Below, piece by piece: positions 61,482-64,000 of a stretch of 64,000 bases of DNA. A program made the translations under genes and the position numbers. This DNA comes from Mycetocola tolaasinivorans (lineage in GTDB: Bacteria > Actinomycetota > Actinomycetes > Actinomycetales > Microbacteriaceae): the NCBI RefSeq assembly GCF_003667565.1, contig NZ_RCUX01000003.1:124001-188000 (forward strand). The letters run 5' to 3'. The number at the start of each line of letters is the position of its first letter. Within the stretch, counting starts at the first letter, position 1. The notes under the pieces were generated by a model. It had not been told where the DNA came from, did not search any database, and saw nothing but the letters and a program-made list of their open reading frames with translations.

Positions 61482-62677
61482 CGCTTGCGCCGGGGCTCGG
61501 GCTCGCCGATGGAGCCGAGTATGAGCGCGGACTGCAGGATGAGTGCCTCGCGCGCGCCGGTGGCGTCCCAGCCGATGACCTCGGAGACGCGCTTGAGGCG
61601 ATAGCGCACGGTGTTGGGGTGCACAAACAGCTCGCGGGCGGTGGCTTCAAGGGATCGGCCGTTATCGAGGTAGCACCAGAGCGTGAGAACCAGTTCGTTT
61701 GAGTGCGCCTGCAGCGGGCGGTACACCTTCTCGATGAGGGTCTGCCGGGCGATGGGGTCGCCGGCGAGGGCGCGCTCGGGCAGGAGGTCATCCGCCGCGA
61801 CGGGGCGCGGGGCGTTACGCCAGGAGCGCGCCACGGCGAAGCCGGCCAGCGCGGCGCGGGCGCTGCGGGAAGCCTCGACGAGGGTGCCCACCTCGGGGCC
61901 GAGCACCAGGTGGCCGGTACCAAACATCGGGGCCAGCTGGCCCGCGATTTCAAAGAATGTTTTGGCCGGAGAGGTGCCGATGGTTTCCTCATCCGGAATC
62001 TGATCGCGCGGCGTGGAGCGCCCGATCACGAGCACGAGACGGCCGCCCTGCACGCCGATGAGAACGTCGGCGGCCATGTGGCGCGCGGCGCGGCGGAGGT
62101 GATCGACGTCGAGCTGCGGGGGAGTCGTACCCACCAGGACGGCGACCTCACCGTGGCCGTGCCAGCCGAGGGCGGCGATGCGGCTGGGCAGCTCGTCATC
62201 GGCCTCGCCGGCGAGGATGGAGTCCACCACGAGGGCTTCGAGGCGGGCGTCCCAGAGGCCGCGCGCCTCGGCGGCGCGGGCGTAGACGTCGGCCGCGGCA
62301 AAGGCGATTTCGCGGGAGTACAGCAGGATGGCCTCGCGGAGGCCCTGTCCGCCGCTCTTCACGCGATCCTCCACCACCTCGACGGTGATGCGAATCAGTT
62401 GCAGCGTCTGCTGCAGGCTGACGGATCGCAGCAGCTCACGCGGAGCCGCCCCGAACACGTCGGCCGCGATCCACGGGGTAGACCGGGGATCGTCGTACCA
62501 GGAGATGAAGGAGGTGATGCCCGCCTGGGCGACGAGGCCAACGGCCGATCGTCGCCCGGGCGGCATCTCCGCGTACCAGGGCAGGTCCTCTTCAAGCTTG
62601 CCGAGGGTGACCGTGGCCAGCTCGCCGGAAATCCGACGCAGCCAGGCCAGGGTCTCTGCCTTGGTACGCTCCTTCAT
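61478..62677 (-). CDS. fasR: PucR-type transcriptional regulator, FasR-like (fatty-acid synthesis activator)
   Basis: 399 residues. GGDEF-like central domain remnant and a C-terminal PucR HTH (GRSLEATARELFVHPNTVRY, then RLKRVSEVIG). In Streptomyces and Microbacteriaceae the PucR-type gene between aceE and fabD activates the fab operon, so FasR is the likely role here. It starts 14 bases after the aceE stop. The usual fabD neighbour is now 2.8 kb away because of the TetR/MFS/oxidoreductase module. Confidence 0.82.
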   Translation of the reverse strand: MKERTKAETLAWLRRISGELATVTLGKLEEDLPWYAEMPPGRRSAVGLVAQAGITSFISWYDDPRSTPWIAADVFGAAPRELLRSVSLQQTLQLIRITVEVVEDRVKSGGQGLREAILLYSREIAFAAADVYARAAEARGLWDARLEALVVDSILAGEADDELPSRIAALGWHGHGEVAVLVGTTPPQLDVDHLRRAARHMAADVLIGVQGGRLVLVIGRSTPRDQIPDEETIGTSPAKTFFEIAGQLAPMFGTGHLVLGPEVGTLVEASRSARAALAGFAVARSWRNAPRPVAADDLLPERALAGDPIARQTLIEKVYRPLQAHSNELVLTLWCYLDNGRSLEATARELFVHPNTVRYRLKRVSEVIGWDATGAREALILQSALILGSIGEPEPRRKR

Positions 62678-62691
62678 CTGGTGTTGGCCGC

Positions 62692-64000
62692 TTAGGCGTC
62701 GCCGCCGGCGTTGCCGGTGGTGCCAGCGGTTACGTCCAGCAGACGGTAGCGCTCGATCGCCTGGCCCACGAGGGCACGGTCGATCTTGCCCTGCTTGGCC
62801 AGCTGCTCCAGGGTGCGAACAACCAGCGAGTGGCTGTCGATCTTGAAGTAGCGACGCGCTGCCGCACGGGTGTCCGAGAAGCCGAAGTCGTCGGCACCCA
62901 GGGTGGCGTAGTCACCCGGGACGAACTGACGGATCTGGTCGGCGACGGCGTGCATGTAGTCGCTGGTGGCCACGAACGGACCCTCGGCTCCGGAGAGCTT
63001 CTCGGTCAGGTAGGGAACCTTCGGCTCCTCGTTCGGGTAGAGGAAGTTGTGCTCCTCCGCGGCCAGACCATCGCGACGCAGCTCGGACCACGAGGTGACC
63101 GACCAGACATCGGCGGACACACCCCAGTCGGTGGCGAGCAGGTCCTGAGCCTCGAGGGCCCAGGGCAGTGCCACACCGGAGGCGAGAAGCTGAGCCTTGA
63201 CTCCGCCTTCGCCGCCCTGACGCAGCTTGTAGATACCCTTCAGCAGGCCATCGACGTCCAGGTTCTCCGGCTCGGCCGGCTGTACGTAGGGCTCGTTGTA
63301 CACGGTGATGTAGTACATGACGTTGGGGTCAACGTGCTTTCCGCCGTACATGCGCTCGAGACCATCGCGCACGATGTGTCCGATCTCATATCCGTAGGCG
63401 GGGTCATACGACACCACGGCGGGGTTGGTCGAGGCGAGCAGCGGCGAGTGGCCGTCCGCGTGCTGGAGACCCTCACCGGTCAGCGTGGTGCGTCCGGCGG
63501 TGGCACCCACGATGAATCCGCGAGCCATCGCGTCGCCGGCGGCCCAGATGGCGTCGGCGGTGCGCTGGAATCCGAACATCGAGTAGAACACGTAGAACGG
63601 AATCAGCGGCTCACCGTTGACGGCGTAGGTGGTACCCAGCCCGGTGAACGCGGCCAGCGCGCCGGCCTCGTTGATGCCCACGTGCACGATCTGACCCTGC
63701 GGGGACTCCTTGTAGGCGAGCAGCAGCTCGCGGTCCACGGAGGTGTAGTGCTGGCCGTTGGGGTTGTAGATCTTTGCCGACGGGAAGAAGGCGTCCATAC
63801 CGAAGGTACGGGCCTCATCCGGGATGATCGGGACGATGCGGTTGCCGAAGTCCTTGGCGCGCAGCAGATCCTTGAGCAGTCGAACGAACGCCATGGTGGT
63901 GGCGATCTCCTGCTTGCCGGAACCCTTCTTGGCGATGCGGTAGGCATCGTCCTCGGGGAGGTTCAGCTGGGTGTACTTGCTGCGACGCTCGGGCAGGTAT
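62692..64000 (-). CDS. aceE: Pyruvate dehydrogenase E1 component, 5'-truncated by window edge
   Basis: The C-terminal ~436 residues are present; the reading frame is open to the window edge ([17 protein letters not shown] at the cut) and a full enzyme would be about 900 residues. Homodimeric E1p features: [32 protein letters not shown] with the catalytic Glu, and [19 protein letters not shown]. Decarboxylates pyruvate with thiamine diphosphate and feeds acetyl-CoA into fatty-acid synthesis; the linkage to fasR and fab genes fits that role. Confidence 0.96.
   Translation of the reverse strand, partial: YLPERRSKYTQLNLPEDDAYRIAKKGSGKQEIATTMAFVRLLKDLLRAKDFGNRIVPIIPDEARTFGMDAFFPSAKIYNPNGQHYTSVDRELLLAYKESPQGQIVHVGINEAGALAAFTGLGTTYAVNGEPLIPFYVFYSMFGFQRTADAIWAAGDAMARGFIVGATAGRTTLTGEGLQHADGHSPLLASTNPAVVSYDPAYGYEIGHIVRDGLERMYGGKHVDPNVMYYITVYNEPYVQPAEPENLDVDGLLKGIYKLRQGGEGGVKAQLLASGVALPWALEAQDLLATDWGVSADVWSVTSWSELRRDGLAAEEHNFLYPNEEPKVPYLTEKLSGAEGPFVATSDYMHAVADQIRQFVPGDYATLGADDFGFSDTRAAARRYFKIDSHSLVVRTLEQLAKQGKIDRALVGQAIERYRLLDVTAGTTGNAGGDA

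Overview
The window is a 64 kb piece of a high-GC Gram-positive chromosome. Codon use, the holA/rpsT/lepA/hemW/hrcA/dnaJ/rsmE/phoH/ybeY/era/recO/uppS order, DUF3145 next to fabF, a PucR-type FasR-like regulator after aceE, the long actinobacterial form of leuA and frequent leaderless -10 boxes all point to an actinobacterium, most likely of the family Microbacteriaceae. No insertion sequence, prophage, CRISPR array or rRNA operon was seen. Both edges cut a gene: an Ntn-hydrolase on the left and aceE on the right.

Layout. 1-5.1 kb: end of a choloylglycine-hydrolase-family gene, then on the minus strand a two-component system (double-length sensor kinase plus LuxR-type regulator) upstream of a sortase-anchored thioester-domain surface protein. 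5.3-10.9 kb: housekeeping genes holA, rpsT, lepA, a DUF1990 gene and hemW. 11.0-14.7 kb: an araFGH-like sugar ABC importer (minus strand). 14.9-22.2 kb: an accessory catabolic cluster with three luciferase-like flavin monooxygenases, a polar amino-acid-type ABC importer and an adenosine-deaminase-family hydrolase, laid out as one divergent pair plus a tightly overlapping six-gene operon.

22.3-30.8 kb: a DUF4870 membrane protein, then the CIRCE-controlled hrcA-dnaJ-rsmE stretch continuing into HIT, phoH, ybeY, a CNNM/CorC-type protein and era. 30.8-35.1 kb: a second two-component system and an FtsX/LolCE-type ABC exporter. 35.2-37.1 kb: leuA preceded by a leaderless 14-residue leader peptide with three consecutive Leu codons and a terminator hairpin, which is a classical attenuator. 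37.1-39.9 kb: an inserted segment with a small basic ORF, a SIR2-GAF-like protein (candidate NAD-depleting defence effector) and a TRIC-family membrane protein. 40.0-48.0 kb: recO-uppS, ctaB, dusB-dgt, dnaG and an orphan ABC ATPase.

48.0-55.1 kb: two identical tRNA-Asn genes flanking corA, a small membrane protein, def, a DMT/NIPA-like transporter, a GT4 glycosyltransferase, tRNA-Met, a lipoprotein, a PadR regulator and DUF3145. 55.1-64 kb: the type II fatty-acid operon fabD-fabH-acpP-fabF, and aceE with its PucR/FasR-like regulator. Between these two blocks sits a TetR / MFS / flavodoxin-fold oxidoreductase module with palindromic operators.

The most noteworthy items are the SIR2-GAF-like gene with its small partner ORF, the three-monooxygenase/ABC/deaminase cluster, the leuA attenuator, the thioester adhesin with its unusual tandem kinase, and the repeated leaderless promoter architecture.
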